From assembly GCF_000230695.2 (NCBI RefSeq), contig NC_020541.1, positions 2,232,001-2,296,000 on the forward strand: a DNA stretch of 64,000 bases, in the 5' to 3' direction. Below are positions 45,953 through 55,713 of the stretch, piece after piece. The position numbers and the translations under genes are program-made. The stretch is from Rhodanobacter denitrificans. GTDB taxonomy: Bacteria > Pseudomonadota > Gammaproteobacteria > Xanthomonadales > Rhodanobacteraceae. The notes beneath the pieces were generated by a model that made no database searches, was not told the DNA's origin, and saw only the letters and a list, made by a program, of their open reading frames with translations. Position 1 is the first letter of the stretch. The number at the start of each line of letters is the position of its first letter.

Positions 45953-48900
45953 CCCGCACCGCCTGGCGATCCTCACCGGCGAAGAAATCGACGACCTTTA
46001 CGGCCTGCCACGTTTCACCGAAGACGAACGGTTGCTGTACTTCGACCTGAGCGCAGCCGAGCAAGCGGCAGTAGCAGCGCGTCGAGGTACGACTGGTTTG
46101 TATCTGGTGCTGCAGCTGGGTTATTTCAAAGCCAAACGACAGTTCTTCGACATCGAACCGGAAGCCGTGCGCGAGGATGTGAAGCACATCCTCGCGCGGC
46201 ATTTCCCGGATATTCCCTGGAAGGCCATTCGGTCCCCCACCCAACCGACGCGTGTCGCACTGCAGAAGCTCGTTCTTCAACTACTCAATGTTCGCTCGTG
46301 GAACCGTTCCGCACGGGGAGCACTGGTTGAGCGCATCCAGCATATCGCCATGCGCTCGACTCAACCGCGCTACCTGCTGCGCGAAGCGCTCCATTACGTG
46401 GAACGAGAACGCCTCGTCACACCGGCGTACAGCACGTTCCAAGACATCATCGGTTTGGTGGTCACCAACGAGCGCGTGCGGTTGGCGAGTTTGCTGGAAC
46501 AGGCGCTGACGCCCGATATCCGCAGCCAGCTCGACGCATTGCTGCAAGCCGATGAATCCATGTATCGAATCAGCGCGCTCAAACACGAACCGAACGATTT
46601 CAGTTACAAGGCGCTGAAGCAAGAAGTCGAACGACGTCAGCTCTTTCAACCGCTGCATGCGTTCGCGCAGCAATTTTTGGCAGCGGCAGGTATCTCGCAG
46701 GAGAGCGGCAAATATTTCGCTTCCCTGGTGATGTACTACACCGTCTACAAGCTGCAGCGCATGGCGCCGGCCACCATACGGCTGTACCTGCTGTGTTTCG
46801 CCTACCACCGCTACCGGCAGATAAACGACCATTTGATCGAAGCCTTCATGGTTCGCGTGGAGGGTTACGGCAAGCAGGCCAAGCTGGCCAGTGAAGAAGC
46901 GATGCGGCAAGCACTGACCGACGCGAGTGAGCATCTGCAGGCCGCCGGTGAGGTACTTCAACTGTTTGTCGACGACACGATTCCTGATGATGCCGCGTTC
47001 GCGACGGTGAAAGCCAAAGCGTTTAGCTACCTTGGTCCCGAGCGCATTCCGCTGGTGGCCGACTACATGCGCAACATCGCCTTCGACAAGGTAGGTTTCC
47101 AGTGGGCGTACTACACCACGCTCACGTCGACCTTCAAGCGAAACCTGCGTCACCTATTCACCGATCTGGATTTCGCTGGCCGGGTCGAACATGCGCCACT
47201 CATGGCTGCTGTCGACTTCTTGCAAGGCCATCTGCGACTGGGGCATACGCCACGACAGATCGACCCGACCACGTTTCCGGTCGATCTCATCCCCAAGCGA
47301 TTGCGTGGCTATCTGTTCACCACCGCCGAAGGAAAAGGACGAGCCAAGCGGCTCGACGTCGATCGGTACGAATTTCTCGTCTATCGCTTGTTGTGCGACG
47401 CGATGGAGGCCGGTGATGTATTCGTCAAGGACAGCAACGAATACCGGCGCTTCGAGGATGATCTGATCAGTGATGAGCGCTGGATCGACAAAGAGGCGGT
47501 ACTGCGCGACCTCGATGCCCCGATTCTGCAGGCCCCTATTGAGGACACCTTGGCCGCGCTACGCACTCAGCTGGACGCGAAGTTTCAAACGGTGAACGCC
47601 CACATCGCCGATGGCGACAATGCACACATCACGGTCCGCGGCAAGGGCGACAAACGACGCTGGAACCTGATCTATCCTGCGCTTGACGAGTCCCTCAACA
47701 GCCCGTTCTACGCGCAAATTCCGGGCATCGGCATTGCCGATCTATTGTGGTTTGTGGCCGGGAACACGGAGTTTCTGGGAGCGTTCACGCACGTGCTGGA
47801 GCGCTACGTCAAGCAGCCGCCGGACCCTCGCGAGATTCTCGCCTGCATCGTCGCCATGGGTACCAATATGGGATTGTGGAAGATGGCCGAAGTCTCCGGT
47901 CTCAGCCACGCCTCCTTGTTGGCCACCGCCCGCAGCTTCCTGCGGCAGGAGACCATACGCGGCGCCAACGATGCCATCAGCAATGCCACGGCAAAATTGT
48001 CTGCGTTCCATCTTTTCAACATCGGCAACCACTTGCATTCGAGCAGCGACGGTCAGCGGATCGAAACCCAGATCGACACGATCAACGCGCGGCACTCACC
48101 GAAGTATTTCGGGATGAAAAAAGGTGTCAGCGTCTGCACGGTGGTGGCCAACCATGTACCGATCAACGGGCAGGTCATCGGTGCCCACGAGCACGAGAGT
48201 CATTACGTGTTCGACTTGTTGTTCAACAATACCTCCGAGATCAGGCCCGAACAGCATTCGACCGACACCCATGGCACCAACCAGGTCAATTTCTGGGTGC
48301 TGCACGCGTACGGTTATCGCTTCGCGCCGCGCTACCGCGATCTGCGTACGAAGGTCGATTCCTTGGTCAGCTTCAAATCACCGAATCAGTACGGCAAGGC
48401 TCTCATCAAACCAGCACGTAAGGTCAATGAGGCGCTGATCGTGGCTGAGTGGCCCAATATTCAACGAATCATGGCGTCATTGGGGCAGAAGGAGGTGACC
48501 CAAGCCACGATCATTCGCAAACTGAGCAGTTATGCCCGGCGGAATCAGACCAAGAAAGCCCTGTGGGAACTGGACAACATCTACCGGACGCTCTACATCC
48601 TCGATTTCATCGACGATGTCGGCTTGCGTCAGAGCGTGCAGAAGGCGCTCAATCGAGGCGAGGCCTACCACCGCTTCCGCCGCGCGATCGCCTACGTCAA
48701 CAGCGGAAAATTTCGCGTGCAAACCGAAGCAGAACAGCAGATCTGGAACGACTGCTCGCGCTTGATCGCCAACGCGATCATCTACTACAACACCGCCTTG
48801 CTGTCTCGCATCTATGACCAAAAGCTCGCGGCGGGAGACGAGGCCGCCATCGAGATACTCAGAAGCATGTCGCCGGTGGCGTGGCAGAACATCAATTTGT

Positions 48901-49025
48901 TCGGCACCTTCGAGTTCAGTCCCGGCGAGACGAGGGTCGACCTCGATGCGTTAGCCGCGCGCTTGGTGGACTTGGTCAACTGGAACCAAGCGACACATGA
49001 CCTCAATGATTCCGGGATAGGGTAA
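45942..49025 (+). CDS. tnpA: Tn3-superfamily transposase TnpA, intact
   Basis: This 1027-residue protein has an N-terminal DUF4158-type DNA-binding region (LTGEEIDDLYGLPRFTEDER), a long helical middle, and a DDE catalytic domain with Asp in SSSDGQR, Asp in HSTDTHGT and Glu in NRGEAYHRFRRAI. No frameshift is visible, so it is probably functional. It catalyses replicative transposition between the terminal repeats. It is unrelated in detail to the frameshifted tnpA at 26929-29863. Confidence 0.93.
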   Translation: MTANPHRLAILTGEEIDDLYGLPRFTEDERLLYFDLSAAEQAAVAARRGTTGLYLVLQLGYFKAKRQFFDIEPEAVREDVKHILARHFPDIPWKAIRSPTQPTRVALQKLVLQLLNVRSWNRSARGALVERIQHIAMRSTQPRYLLREALHYVERERLVTPAYSTFQDIIGLVVTNERVRLASLLEQALTPDIRSQLDALLQADESMYRISALKHEPNDFSYKALKQEVERRQLFQPLHAFAQQFLAAAGISQESGKYFASLVMYYTVYKLQRMAPATIRLYLLCFAYHRYRQINDHLIEAFMVRVEGYGKQAKLASEEAMRQALTDASEHLQAAGEVLQLFVDDTIPDDAAFATVKAKAFSYLGPERIPLVADYMRNIAFDKVGFQWAYYTTLTSTFKRNLRHLFTDLDFAGRVEHAPLMAAVDFLQGHLRLGHTPRQIDPTTFPVDLIPKRLRGYLFTTAEGKGRAKRLDVDRYEFLVYRLLCDAMEAGDVFVKDSNEYRRFEDDLISDERWIDKEAVLRDLDAPILQAPIEDTLAALRTQLDAKFQTVNAHIADGDNAHITVRGKGDKRRWNLIYPALDESLNSPFYAQIPGIGIADLLWFVAGNTEFLGAFTHVLERYVKQPPDPREILACIVAMGTNMGLWKMAEVSGLSHASLLATARSFLRQETIRGANDAISNATAKLSAFHLFNIGNHLHSSSDGQRIETQIDTINARHSPKYFGMKKGVSVCTVVANHVPINGQVIGAHEHESHYVFDLLFNNTSEIRPEQHSTDTHGTNQVNFWVLHAYGYRFAPRYRDLRTKVDSLVSFKSPNQYGKALIKPARKVNEALIVAEWPNIQRIMASLGQKEVTQATIIRKLSSYARRNQTKKALWELDNIYRTLYILDFIDDVGLRQSVQKALNRGEAYHRFRRAIAYVNSGKFRVQTEAEQQIWNDCSRLIANAIIYYNTALLSRIYDQKLAAGDEAAIEILRSMSPVAWQNINLFGTFEFSPGETRVDLDALAARLVDLVNWNQATHDLNDSGIG

Positions 49026-49052
49026 AATTGATCGTCAAAGTATTGATGTATA

Positions 49053-49090
49053 AGCTATTTTATATTATCGGGGGATGGGCACAAATAGCC
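49053..49090 (-). repeat. Right terminal repeat of the TnpI/TnpA transposon
   Basis: Read inward from 49090 it starts GGCTATTTGTGCCCATCCCC. It is nearly the same as 8546-8583 and related to 11014-11051. It begins 28 bp after the tnpA stop. The sequence outside it continues a response-regulator gene on the minus strand. Confidence 0.85.
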
Positions 49091-49555
49091 CACTTCGAGT
49101 TCGCGACTGGACAGTACGTCGAACGGCGAGGCGCTGCCGTCGAGGGTGGCCAGCGCCAGCTGCTGGGCGACGGCCGGGGCAAGATAACGCCGGCCACCGG
49201 CCACCTGGCGCACGGCAGACACCAGCTCATCGGCGCTGCAACCCTTGGTCAAGTAGCCGAGTGCGCCAGCGTCAAGCAGACGCTTGGGAAAACGTGCGTC
49301 ATCGACCACCGTCACGATGACGACGTGGGTGGACATTTTCGAGCGGCAGACGCGCTCGGTAAGCTCGATCCCGCTCATGCCGGGCATGTGCACGTCGACC
49401 AGGGCGATGTCCGGCGCCAGGCTCCGGATCAGGTGCAGGCCTTCTTCGGCGCTGCCTGCCTCGCCGCCGACACGAATGTCCGGTTGCTGCTGCAAGATCA
49501 TTCGGAAGCCGGTGCGAACCAGCTCGTGATCGTCCACCAGGACCACATTGATCAC
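49091..49555 (-). pseudogene. GacA/UvrY-like response regulator, DNA-binding domain cut off by a transposon
   Basis: Residues 1-120 are a complete receiver domain (VVLVDDHELVRTGF, phospho-acceptor Asp in LVDVHMPGMSG, Lys in YLTKGCS). Residue 155 is the last native one: LSSRELEV, the very start of the LuxR-type HTH, then runs into the transposon repeat and stops after 11 foreign residues. The GTG at 49555 has GGAGG 7 bp upstream. Without the HTH the protein cannot bind DNA. The closest match in style is GacA/UvrY. Confidence 0.85.
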
Positions 49556-49681
49556 TTGACGCCCTCCTTGGTTGGGCTGCATGAAATTAGGCCGCACGGA
49601 GCGCCTTTGCAAGCGGTTCGCCAGGTGAAGCGCTCGGCACGGCATACTCGCCGACGGCGGCTGCGTCGGGGAATGTCGACG

Positions 49682-49942
49682 TCAGGCCACCAGCGTCACG
49701 GCGGCATCGCTGCTGCTTCCATCACCATCATCATCGCCAGCGTAATGGGCCAGCACGATTGCGGAACTCGGCCCGGGCATTTCCACGCGGACCCGATGTC
49801 CGAGTCGCTCATGTTCATCACGAGCCATCTCGCGGGCAAGCTTGATCGCCGCACCCAGTTGCAGGTTGCTGAACAACGTGATCTGGCCGCGACGGACGCA
49901 CCAGTCACCCGCGACCGCCTGTCTCAGCGAAATCGTCACCAT
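49682..49942 (-). CDS. Small hypothetical protein
   Basis: This 86-residue protein starts MVTISLRQAVAGDWCVRRGQ, continues LQLGAAIKLAREMARDEHE and ends in an acidic Asp/Ser-rich tail. It resembles short beta-alpha proteins found next to regulators in Xanthomonadales, but I cannot name a family. The 296 bp between it and the tRNA hold a terminator and no convincing gene. Confidence 0.55.
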   Translation of the reverse strand: MVTISLRQAVAGDWCVRRGQITLFSNLQLGAAIKLAREMARDEHERLGHRVRVEMPGPSSAIVLAHYAGDDDGDGSSSDAAVTLVA

Positions 49943-50171
49943 GGACACCCCTGCCCCCTTGCCCCGAGGAAGCTGGCAACGGCATGACCGGCCGGCCATT
50001 CGACACCCTCGTGGTCTGGGCGCAATGTGTCATGTCCACCGCGGCGGATATGTCGGCCGACGCCTACGCACGCTGTACGGAAAGCGTGCTGCGGTCGTCG
50101 ATCCAATACTGGTTTGCGTCGAGCTGCGCATCGTTGGCCCGCATACGTTCACGGCCTGATCCGTCGCAAAC

Positions 50172-50197
50172 AAAAAAACCGCCAACGGCGGTTTTTT
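50172..50197. terminator. Bidirectional rho-independent terminator
   Basis: The stem is CCGCC/GGCGG with an AAC loop, preceded by seven A and followed by six T, so it can act on both strands. On the minus strand it lies about 40 bp beyond the tRNA-Leu gene and probably ends the tpiA-secG-tRNA transcript. Confidence 0.85.
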
Positions 50198-50238
50198 CGT
50201 CTGCGGCTTCAGTGTGACGCTCAGCGAAGCCTTCTATG

Positions 50239-50323
50239 TGGTGCCCAAGAGGGGACTCGAACCCCTACGACTTGCGTCGCTACCACCTCAAGGTAGTGCG
50301 TCTACCAGTTCCGCCACCTGGGC
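50239..50323 (-). tRNA. tRNA-Leu (anticodon GAG)
   Basis: This 85-nt gene encodes its CCA end. The acceptor arms GCCCAGG/…TTGGGCA pair, the anticodon loop is CTTGAGG with anticodon GAG, a long variable arm typical of leucine tRNA is present, and the T-loop is GGTTCGAGTCC. It lies 11 bp downstream of secG on the same strand. Confidence 0.95.
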
Positions 50324-50334
50324 AGGTGTGTTGC

Positions 50335-50796
50335 TCAGTGTTTCGCCGGCGGCTCGGTGGCTGCCGGCACCTCGCCCTGACTGCGGGTCGGAGCGGGGGT
50401 TGCCGCCGGCTGTGCGACCGGAACGGCATTGTTGGTTGTGGCAGGAGCCGCCGACGGCACTTCCGTGCCGGCCGCAGGTTTGGCCGGAGTCGCCTTGCCC
50501 ACAGCAGGCTTGTCGGCCAGCGCCCCCATCACGCCCAGGTCTTGCGTACTGGCGTGCGGTGCGCCGTTGCCGTGCAGGTAGATACCCATGCCGAGGCTGA
50601 GCAGGAAGAACAGGCCCGCGAGAACGCCGGTGGCACGGGTGAGGAACGTGGACGAGCCACGCGCGCCGAACACCGTGGCCGAAGCGCCGCCGCCGAAACC
50701 CGAGCCAGCATCGGCACCGGCACCGTTCTGCAGCAGGATCAGCACGATCATCGCCGCAGCGATCAGGATGTAGAACACGCTGAAAATGACGAACAT
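50335..50796 (-). CDS. secG: SecG, protein translocase subunit
   Basis: This 153-residue protein has two membrane helices (residues 3-22 and 53-75) flanking GSGFGGGASATVFGARGSST, the SecG signature. A long Ala/Pro-rich C-terminal tail makes it bigger than the usual ~110 residues. SecG is part of SecYEG at the inner membrane. It follows tpiA by 7 bp. The ATG at 50796 directly precedes the first helix. Confidence 0.93.
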   Translation of the reverse strand: MFVIFSVFYILIAAAMIVLILLQNGAGADAGSGFGGGASATVFGARGSSTFLTRATGVLAGLFFLLSLGMGIYLHGNGAPHASTQDLGVMGALADKPAVGKATPAKPAAGTEVPSAAPATTNNAVPVAQPAATPAPTRSQGEVPAATEPPAKH

Positions 50797-50803
50797 AAGG
50801 TTT

Positions 50804-51571
50804 CTATTGAGCCTGTGGCGCCTGATGCGCCGCGGCGCAGATTCCAAGGAAGTCGGATGCGGCCAGGGAGGCCCCGCCGATCAGCCCTCCATCCACGTCC
50901 GCCTGCGCGAACAATTCCGCGGCATTGGCCGCCTTGACGCTACCGCCGTAAAGCAGCCGGGTCAGACGGGCAATCATAACATCTTCTTTTTCCAGTTGGC
51001 TACGAATGAAGGCGTGTACCTGCTGCGCTTGCTCCGGGCTGGCGGTGCGGCCGGTGCCGATCGCCCAGACCGGCTCGTAGGCAATCACCGCGGTGTCGAA
51101 ACTGGCCACGCCATTGAGTGCCAGCACCGCCCGCAATTGCCGCGCGATGACCGCCTCGGTCTCGCTGGCTTCGCGCTGTTCCAGCGTTTCGCCCAGGCAC
51201 AGGATCGGCGTCAGGCCGCCGGCACGGGCCGCGGCAAACTTGCGCGCAACCAGTTCGTCGCTCTCGCCATGGTATTGGCGCCGTTCGGAATGACCGACCA
51301 GCACCCATTGCGTGCCGACGTCCGCTAGCATCGTGGCGGAGACTTCACCGGTATACGCGCCCTGCCCCTCGTGCTCGCTGACATCCTGTGCGCCGATGCC
51401 CAGGCCGGACTCGGCATGCTGCCAAGCCAGTTCGGCCACGTAGGGAAACGGAGGGAATACCGCCACGTCTATGTCGTTCGGCATGCTGCTGGCAATGTCG
51501 TCCACCAAGGCCTTGGCCATCGAACGGCTGCCGTGCATTTTCCAGTTTCCGGCGACGAATTTCTTGCGCAT
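50804..51571 (-). CDS. tpiA: Triosephosphate isomerase
   Basis: This 255-residue TIM barrel has N-terminal KFVAGNWKMHGS (catalytic Lys), the His of LVGHSERR, AYEPVWAIGTG with the catalytic Glu, and phosphate-binding LLYGGSVK and GGLIGGASL. It interconverts dihydroxyacetone phosphate and glyceraldehyde-3-phosphate. It is linked to secG as in many proteobacteria. It is divergent from the SDR gene, with a 126-bp gap. Confidence 0.97.
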   Translation of the reverse strand: MRKKFVAGNWKMHGSRSMAKALVDDIASSMPNDIDVAVFPPFPYVAELAWQHAESGLGIGAQDVSEHEGQGAYTGEVSATMLADVGTQWVLVGHSERRQYHGESDELVARKFAAARAGGLTPILCLGETLEQREASETEAVIARQLRAVLALNGVASFDTAVIAYEPVWAIGTGRTASPEQAQQVHAFIRSQLEKEDVMIARLTRLLYGGSVKAANAAELFAQADVDGGLIGGASLAASDFLGICAAAHQAPQAQ

Positions 51572-51697
51572 GGGCTGCTTCCGTTGCGGTCAAACCGCAA
51601 GCTTACCGATGGCCCCGACGATGGGCAAACCCGTGCGATCACTGGCGCCAGCGGAGATCTCCGGTCAAGAATGGCGATTCACCACACGGAACGCCGC

Positions 51698-52501
51698 ATG
51701 ATGCCTGCCCGCCCGCTCAGCCTGATCACCGGCGCCTCCTCGGGCATCGGTGCCGCCTTCGCCCGGCAGCTCGCCGCACTCGGTCACGATCTGGTGCTGA
51801 CCGCGCGCCGCGTCGATCGACTGCAAGCCCTCGCTACCGAACTCCATGAACGGCATGCCACCCAGGCCACCGTGCTGCCGCACGACCTGGCTGCCCTGGC
51901 CGCACCGCAGGTGCTGTGCGACGAACTGGAGCGGCGCGGCTTGCAGGTGGACTGGCTGATCAACAATGCCGGTTACGGCGTGCCCGGCACTTTCGTCGCC
52001 AACGACTGGACCACCCACGCACACTTCCTGCAGGTATTGCTGGCCGCGCCGACCGAACTGGCCTGGCGGCTGCTGCCCGGCATGCGCCAGCGCGGCCACG
52101 GCCGCGTGATCAACGTTGCCTCGCTGGCAGGGCACGTGCCAGGTCCGGCCGGACATACGTTGTACGCCGCCAGCAAGGCCTACCTGATCAAGTGGTCGCA
52201 ATCGCTGGCGTTGGAGAACCACACGGCCGGCGTGAACGTCTGCGCGCTGTGCCCGGGCTTCACCTGGTCGGAATTCCACGACGTCACCGGCACCCGCGAC
52301 AAGATGAACCGGCTGCCCGGCTTCATGTGGCTGAGCGCGGAAGAAGTGGTGCGTCAGGGCATCGCGGCGGTCGAGCGCGGCGATGCCGTGTACATCCCCG
52401 GCCGGGTCAACCGCACCATCAAGACGCTGGTGCAGTTGCTGCCGGACCGGCTGGCCCTGTGGCTTTCGGCACGGGAATCGAAGCGCTATCGAAATACCTG
52501 A
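51698..52501 (+). CDS. Short-chain dehydrogenase/reductase
   Basis: This ~267-residue classical SDR has the nucleotide motif TGASSGIGAAF, NNAGYG, a catalytic Ser in INVASLAG and YAASKAY with Tyr/Lys. The substrate cannot be told from sequence. The two adjacent ATG codons at 51698 and 51701 are both possible starts. Confidence 0.88.
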   Translation: MMPARPLSLITGASSGIGAAFARQLAALGHDLVLTARRVDRLQALATELHERHATQATVLPHDLAALAAPQVLCDELERRGLQVDWLINNAGYGVPGTFVANDWTTHAHFLQVLLAAPTELAWRLLPGMRQRGHGRVINVASLAGHVPGPAGHTLYAASKAYLIKWSQSLALENHTAGVNVCALCPGFTWSEFHDVTGTRDKMNRLPGFMWLSAEEVVRQGIAAVERGDAVYIPGRVNRTIKTLVQLLPDRLALWLSARESKRYRNT

Positions 52502-52564
52502 ATCCAGACGACGTCGCCGCTTCCGTTACTGTTGCCCGCATCTTCGCCACCGGCTTTCACCGAC

Positions 52565-53239
52565 ATGTCCCTGTTCCCGACCCAGATGCGTCCACTGCCC
52601 TACCGCAAGCCCGTCGAGGGGCGCGACTACTGGGTGATCGACGAGGCGCTGCCGAACGCCGACGAGGTGCGCGCACGCTGCCTGGCCAAAACCGACTGGG
52701 AAATGGGCTATCCGTACACCGGCGAAGTCTGGCCGGGCATGCGCGCCAGCCCCGCCCTGCTGGATGACGAACTGGCCGCGCTGGAGGCGCAGGTGCGCCA
52801 GCTCACGGGTGTGAAGAAACTGTGGGTCGAGCAGACCGAAGCCGGCCTCCGGCTCAACCACAACTGCGTGCAGGTGGTTGGCGCGGTCGAGGGTGCGGTC
52901 AAGCCGCACACCGATTCATCGAATCTGTGCCGCTACGCCGCCGTGCTGTACCTCAACCCCGATGTGCCCGATCACTGCGGCACCAGCTTCTTCCGCCAGC
53001 GCATGCCCGGCGGCCAGCTCGGCGGCAACATCGTGCTGCCGCCGCACCGCAACCTGGCCGAGGCGCTGGGCAACCGCTTCGTGCAGCCGAACGCCTTCGT
53101 CGAGGACGTGCGCGTGACGCACCGCTGCAACCGCCTGCTGGTCTACAAAGCCAACCTGATCCACAGCGCCAGTGCGTACTGGGGCCTGGAAGGGGCTGCC
53201 AGCAAGCGCATGACCGCGGTGTTCTTCTGGATGGCGTGA
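52565..53239 (+). CDS. DUF6445-type 2-oxoglutarate/Fe(II)-dependent oxygenase-like protein
   Basis: This 224-residue protein has the double-stranded beta-helix with VKPHTDSSN (His-x-Asp pair), YLNPDVPDHCGTSFF and a distal His in ANLIHSA. It resembles DUF6445 proteins, which are 2OG/Fe(II) oxygenase-like. Substrate unknown. The gene follows the SDR on the same strand after 63 bp. Confidence 0.72.
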   Translation: MSLFPTQMRPLPYRKPVEGRDYWVIDEALPNADEVRARCLAKTDWEMGYPYTGEVWPGMRASPALLDDELAALEAQVRQLTGVKKLWVEQTEAGLRLNHNCVQVVGAVEGAVKPHTDSSNLCRYAAVLYLNPDVPDHCGTSFFRQRMPGGQLGGNIVLPPHRNLAEALGNRFVQPNAFVEDVRVTHRCNRLLVYKANLIHSASAYWGLEGAASKRMTAVFFWMA

Positions 53240-53278
53240 CTGCCGGCCCGATCTCGCCAGGCCCTCCTGAAACCCGGC

Positions 53279-54214
53279 TCAGATCAGCTTGATCTCGCGC
53301 AGGCGCTGCAGCAGGTACTCGTGCGAGGTGATCGAGCTGTCGTAGCGGCGCGGGTTGTCCGGCGTGACGCATGAATCGAGCGGATCCAGCACCACGTCCG
53401 GGTTCGGGTGCAGGAAGAACGGCACCGAGTAGCGCGGCTTGCGCGCGTTCTCGTTCTTCGGGTTGACCACGCGGTGCGTGGTGGACGGGAACACGTGGTT
53501 GGACAGCCGCTGCAGCATGTCGCCGATGTTCACCACGATCGCATCGCCCTCGGTGGTGATCGGCAACCACTTGCCTTCGCGGGTGAGCACTTCCAGCCCT
53601 TCCGCGCTGGCGCCGACCAGCAGGGTGATGAAGTTGATGTCCTCGTGCGCGCCGGCGCGCACGTTCGGGATGTTCTCTTCCGTGATCGGCGGGTAGTGGA
53701 TCGGGCGCAGGATCGAGTTGCCGACGTCGGTCTTGTCCTCGAAGAAGTTCTCCGCCTCGCCGAGGTGCAGGGCCAGCGCACGCAGCACGCGGGTGCCGAG
53801 CTGGTCCAGCGCCTGGTACAAGCCGTAGCCGTACTGCCTGAACTGCGGAACCTCGGCGGGCCAGAGGTTCGGCGGCATCACGTCGGCGAATTTCGAGTCG
53901 CGCGGGATCTCCCGGCCGATGTGCCAGAACTCCTTGAGGTCGGCGTACCGGCTGTCCTTGGCGGTCTCCACCTTGAACGGGGTATAGCCGCGTGCGCCGC
54001 CGGCACCGGCGAGGTGGTACTTCATCTTGGTGTCGGTGGGCAGCGCGAAGAAGCGCCGGAACACGTCGTACGAGCCGTCGATCAGCTCGCGCGCAATGCC
54101 GTGGCCGCTGATGCAGCAGAAACCGAATTCGCGGTAGGCCGCGCCGATCTCGGCGACGAAGGCGCCGCAGTCGGTGTCGTAACGGCGGATGTCGAGAGTA
54201 GGAACATTCTTCAT
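53279..54214 (-). CDS. Isopenicillin-N-synthase-like 2OG-Fe(II) oxygenase
   Basis: This 311-residue protein has an N-terminal DIOX_N region (VPTLDIRRYDTDCGAFVAEI…REFGFCCISGHGI) and a C-terminal 2OG-FeII domain with AHEDINFITLL (His/Asp), STTHRVVNP (distal His) and RYSVPFF (Arg for 2-oxoglutarate). It probably hydroxylates or desaturates a small molecule, unidentified. It is convergent with the DUF6445 gene. ATG 54214 was chosen; ATG 54226 is an in-frame alternative. Confidence 0.88.
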   Translation of the reverse strand: MKNVPTLDIRRYDTDCGAFVAEIGAAYREFGFCCISGHGIARELIDGSYDVFRRFFALPTDTKMKYHLAGAGGARGYTPFKVETAKDSRYADLKEFWHIGREIPRDSKFADVMPPNLWPAEVPQFRQYGYGLYQALDQLGTRVLRALALHLGEAENFFEDKTDVGNSILRPIHYPPITEENIPNVRAGAHEDINFITLLVGASAEGLEVLTREGKWLPITTEGDAIVVNIGDMLQRLSNHVFPSTTHRVVNPKNENARKPRYSVPFFLHPNPDVVLDPLDSCVTPDNPRRYDSSITSHEYLLQRLREIKLI

Positions 54215-54312
54215 GGCTGTAGTCATCAGGTTGGCGTGCGGTCGATTCATCCGCCACCGCAAGAGGCGGGGCACGTCGGGCCAATCCATGGCGACCCGGT
54301 ACGGCTACAGGT

Positions 54313-55665
54313 TCACGAGCGTTCGGCGGCGGATTTTACCGTCCCGGCCAGCCTTTCCGCCAACTGCTGCACTTCCGCCGCATCGGCTCCCTCGATGGTG
54401 ACACGCACCAGCGGCTCGGTGCCGGAGGCCCGCAGCACCACCCGGCCGCGACCGTGCAGGACCTGCTCCACTTCGGCCAGTGCCTGCCGCACCTGGTCGC
54501 TGGCCAACGCCTCGCGCGCACCGACCGCGCGCACGTTGAGCATCACCTGGGGCATCTTGCGCAGGCCCTGCCGCGCCGCGGCCAGATCCTCTCCCGAACG
54601 CACCAGCGCCTCCAGCACGGCCAGCGCGGCGATGATGCCGTCGCCGGTGGTGGCCCGGTCCAGGCACAGGATGTGGCCGGAGGTCTCGCCGCCGAGCACG
54701 CCGCCGTGCTGCTTCAGCTGCTGCAGCACGTAACGGTCGCCGACGTTGGCGCGGACCAGCGGCACGTCGAGCCCGGCCAGCGCCAGCTGCAGGCCGTAGT
54801 TGCTCATCAGCGTGCCGACCACCGGCCCATGCAGCTTCCCCTGCGCCTGCCAGCTGCGCGCCAGCAGGTAGAGGATGTCGTCGCCATCGGCGAGCACGCC
54901 AAGCCGGTCGACCAGCTGCACGCGGTCGCCGTCGCCGTCGAACGCGATGCCGAGATCGGCACCGTGCGCCAGCACCGCCTGCTGCAGGGCCTGCGGATGG
55001 GTCGAGCCGACCTCGCGGTTGATGTTGAAGCCGTCCGGCTTGTCGCCGATGGCAACCACCTCGGCGCCGAGTTCGGCGAATACCTTCGGCGCCACTTGGT
55101 AGGTCGCGCCGTGCGCGCAGTCCAGCACCAGCCGCAGCCCATGCAGGCTGAAATCCTCGGCCACCGTGGACTTGCAGTATTCCGCGTAACGGGCGGCCGC
55201 ATCGTCGAGCCGGCGTGCCTTGCCGAGTTGTTCGGAGGGCACGGTGACGAACGCGGCATCGACCTCCCGCTCGATCGCCAACTCGACTTCGTCGGACAGC
55301 TTCTCGCCGTCGGCGGAGAAGAACTTGATGCCGTTGTCGTGGTGCGGGTTGTGCGAGGCGCTGATCACGATGCCGGTCTGCGCGCGCATCGAGCGGGTCA
55401 GATAGGCCACCGCCGGGGTCGGCATCGGACCGAGCAGGTCCACGTCGGCGCCGGCTGCGACCAGGCCCGCCTCCAGCGCGGCCTCGAACATGTAACCGGA
55501 GATGCGGGTGTCCTTGCCGATCAGCACGTTCGGCCGCTTGGTGCCCTCGCGCGCCAGCACGCTGCCGACGGCGCGGCCCAGCTTCAGCATGAAGTCCGCG
55601 CTGATCGGCCATTGCCCGACCAGGCCGCGGATGCCGTCAGTGCCGAAATACTTGCGTGTGGTCAT
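54313..55665 (-). CDS. glmM: Phosphoglucosamine mutase
   Basis: This 450-residue alpha-D-phosphohexomutase starts [10 protein letters not shown], with the active-site serine loop [17 protein letters not shown], metal loop AFDGDGDRV, sugar loop GGETSGHI and phosphate loop [11 protein letters not shown]. It converts glucosamine-6-P to glucosamine-1-P for UDP-GlcNAc. It lies downstream of folP, the usual folP-glmM order. Confidence 0.97.
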   Translation of the reverse strand: MTTRKYFGTDGIRGLVGQWPISADFMLKLGRAVGSVLAREGTKRPNVLIGKDTRISGYMFEAALEAGLVAAGADVDLLGPMPTPAVAYLTRSMRAQTGIVISASHNPHHDNGIKFFSADGEKLSDEVELAIEREVDAAFVTVPSEQLGKARRLDDAAARYAEYCKSTVAEDFSLHGLRLVLDCAHGATYQVAPKVFAELGAEVVAIGDKPDGFNINREVGSTHPQALQQAVLAHGADLGIAFDGDGDRVQLVDRLGVLADGDDILYLLARSWQAQGKLHGPVVGTLMSNYGLQLALAGLDVPLVRANVGDRYVLQQLKQHGGVLGGETSGHILCLDRATTGDGIIAALAVLEALVRSGEDLAAARQGLRKMPQVMLNVRAVGAREALASDQVRQALAEVEQVLHGRGRVVLRASGTEPLVRVTIEGADAAEVQQLAERLAGTVKSAAERS

Positions 55666-55713
55666 GGGCTGTCCGATGGCATGGGAAATGGGAGGCCAGG
55701 GTCGAGCCGAAGC

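Larger units (their letters stand above)
44764..49090 (+). mobile_element. Tn3-superfamily transposon with tyrosine recombinase and TnpA
   Basis: A recombinase (44963-45952) and an overlapping large TnpA (45942-49025) are followed by a clear terminal repeat ending at 49090. The right boundary is firm because it interrupts a response-regulator gene. The left boundary is uncertain: the best candidate is near 44764, and the patatin-EAL pair could be cargo if the true end is further left. The recombinase-plus-TnpA order is similar to TnpI-type elements such as Tn4430. Confidence 0.6.

Noticed and set aside
49984..50217. 77-codon plus-strand frame between the small hypothetical gene and tRNA-Leu
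   Set aside because: It reads through the bidirectional terminator at 50172-50197, has no domain and only a distant ribosome site.
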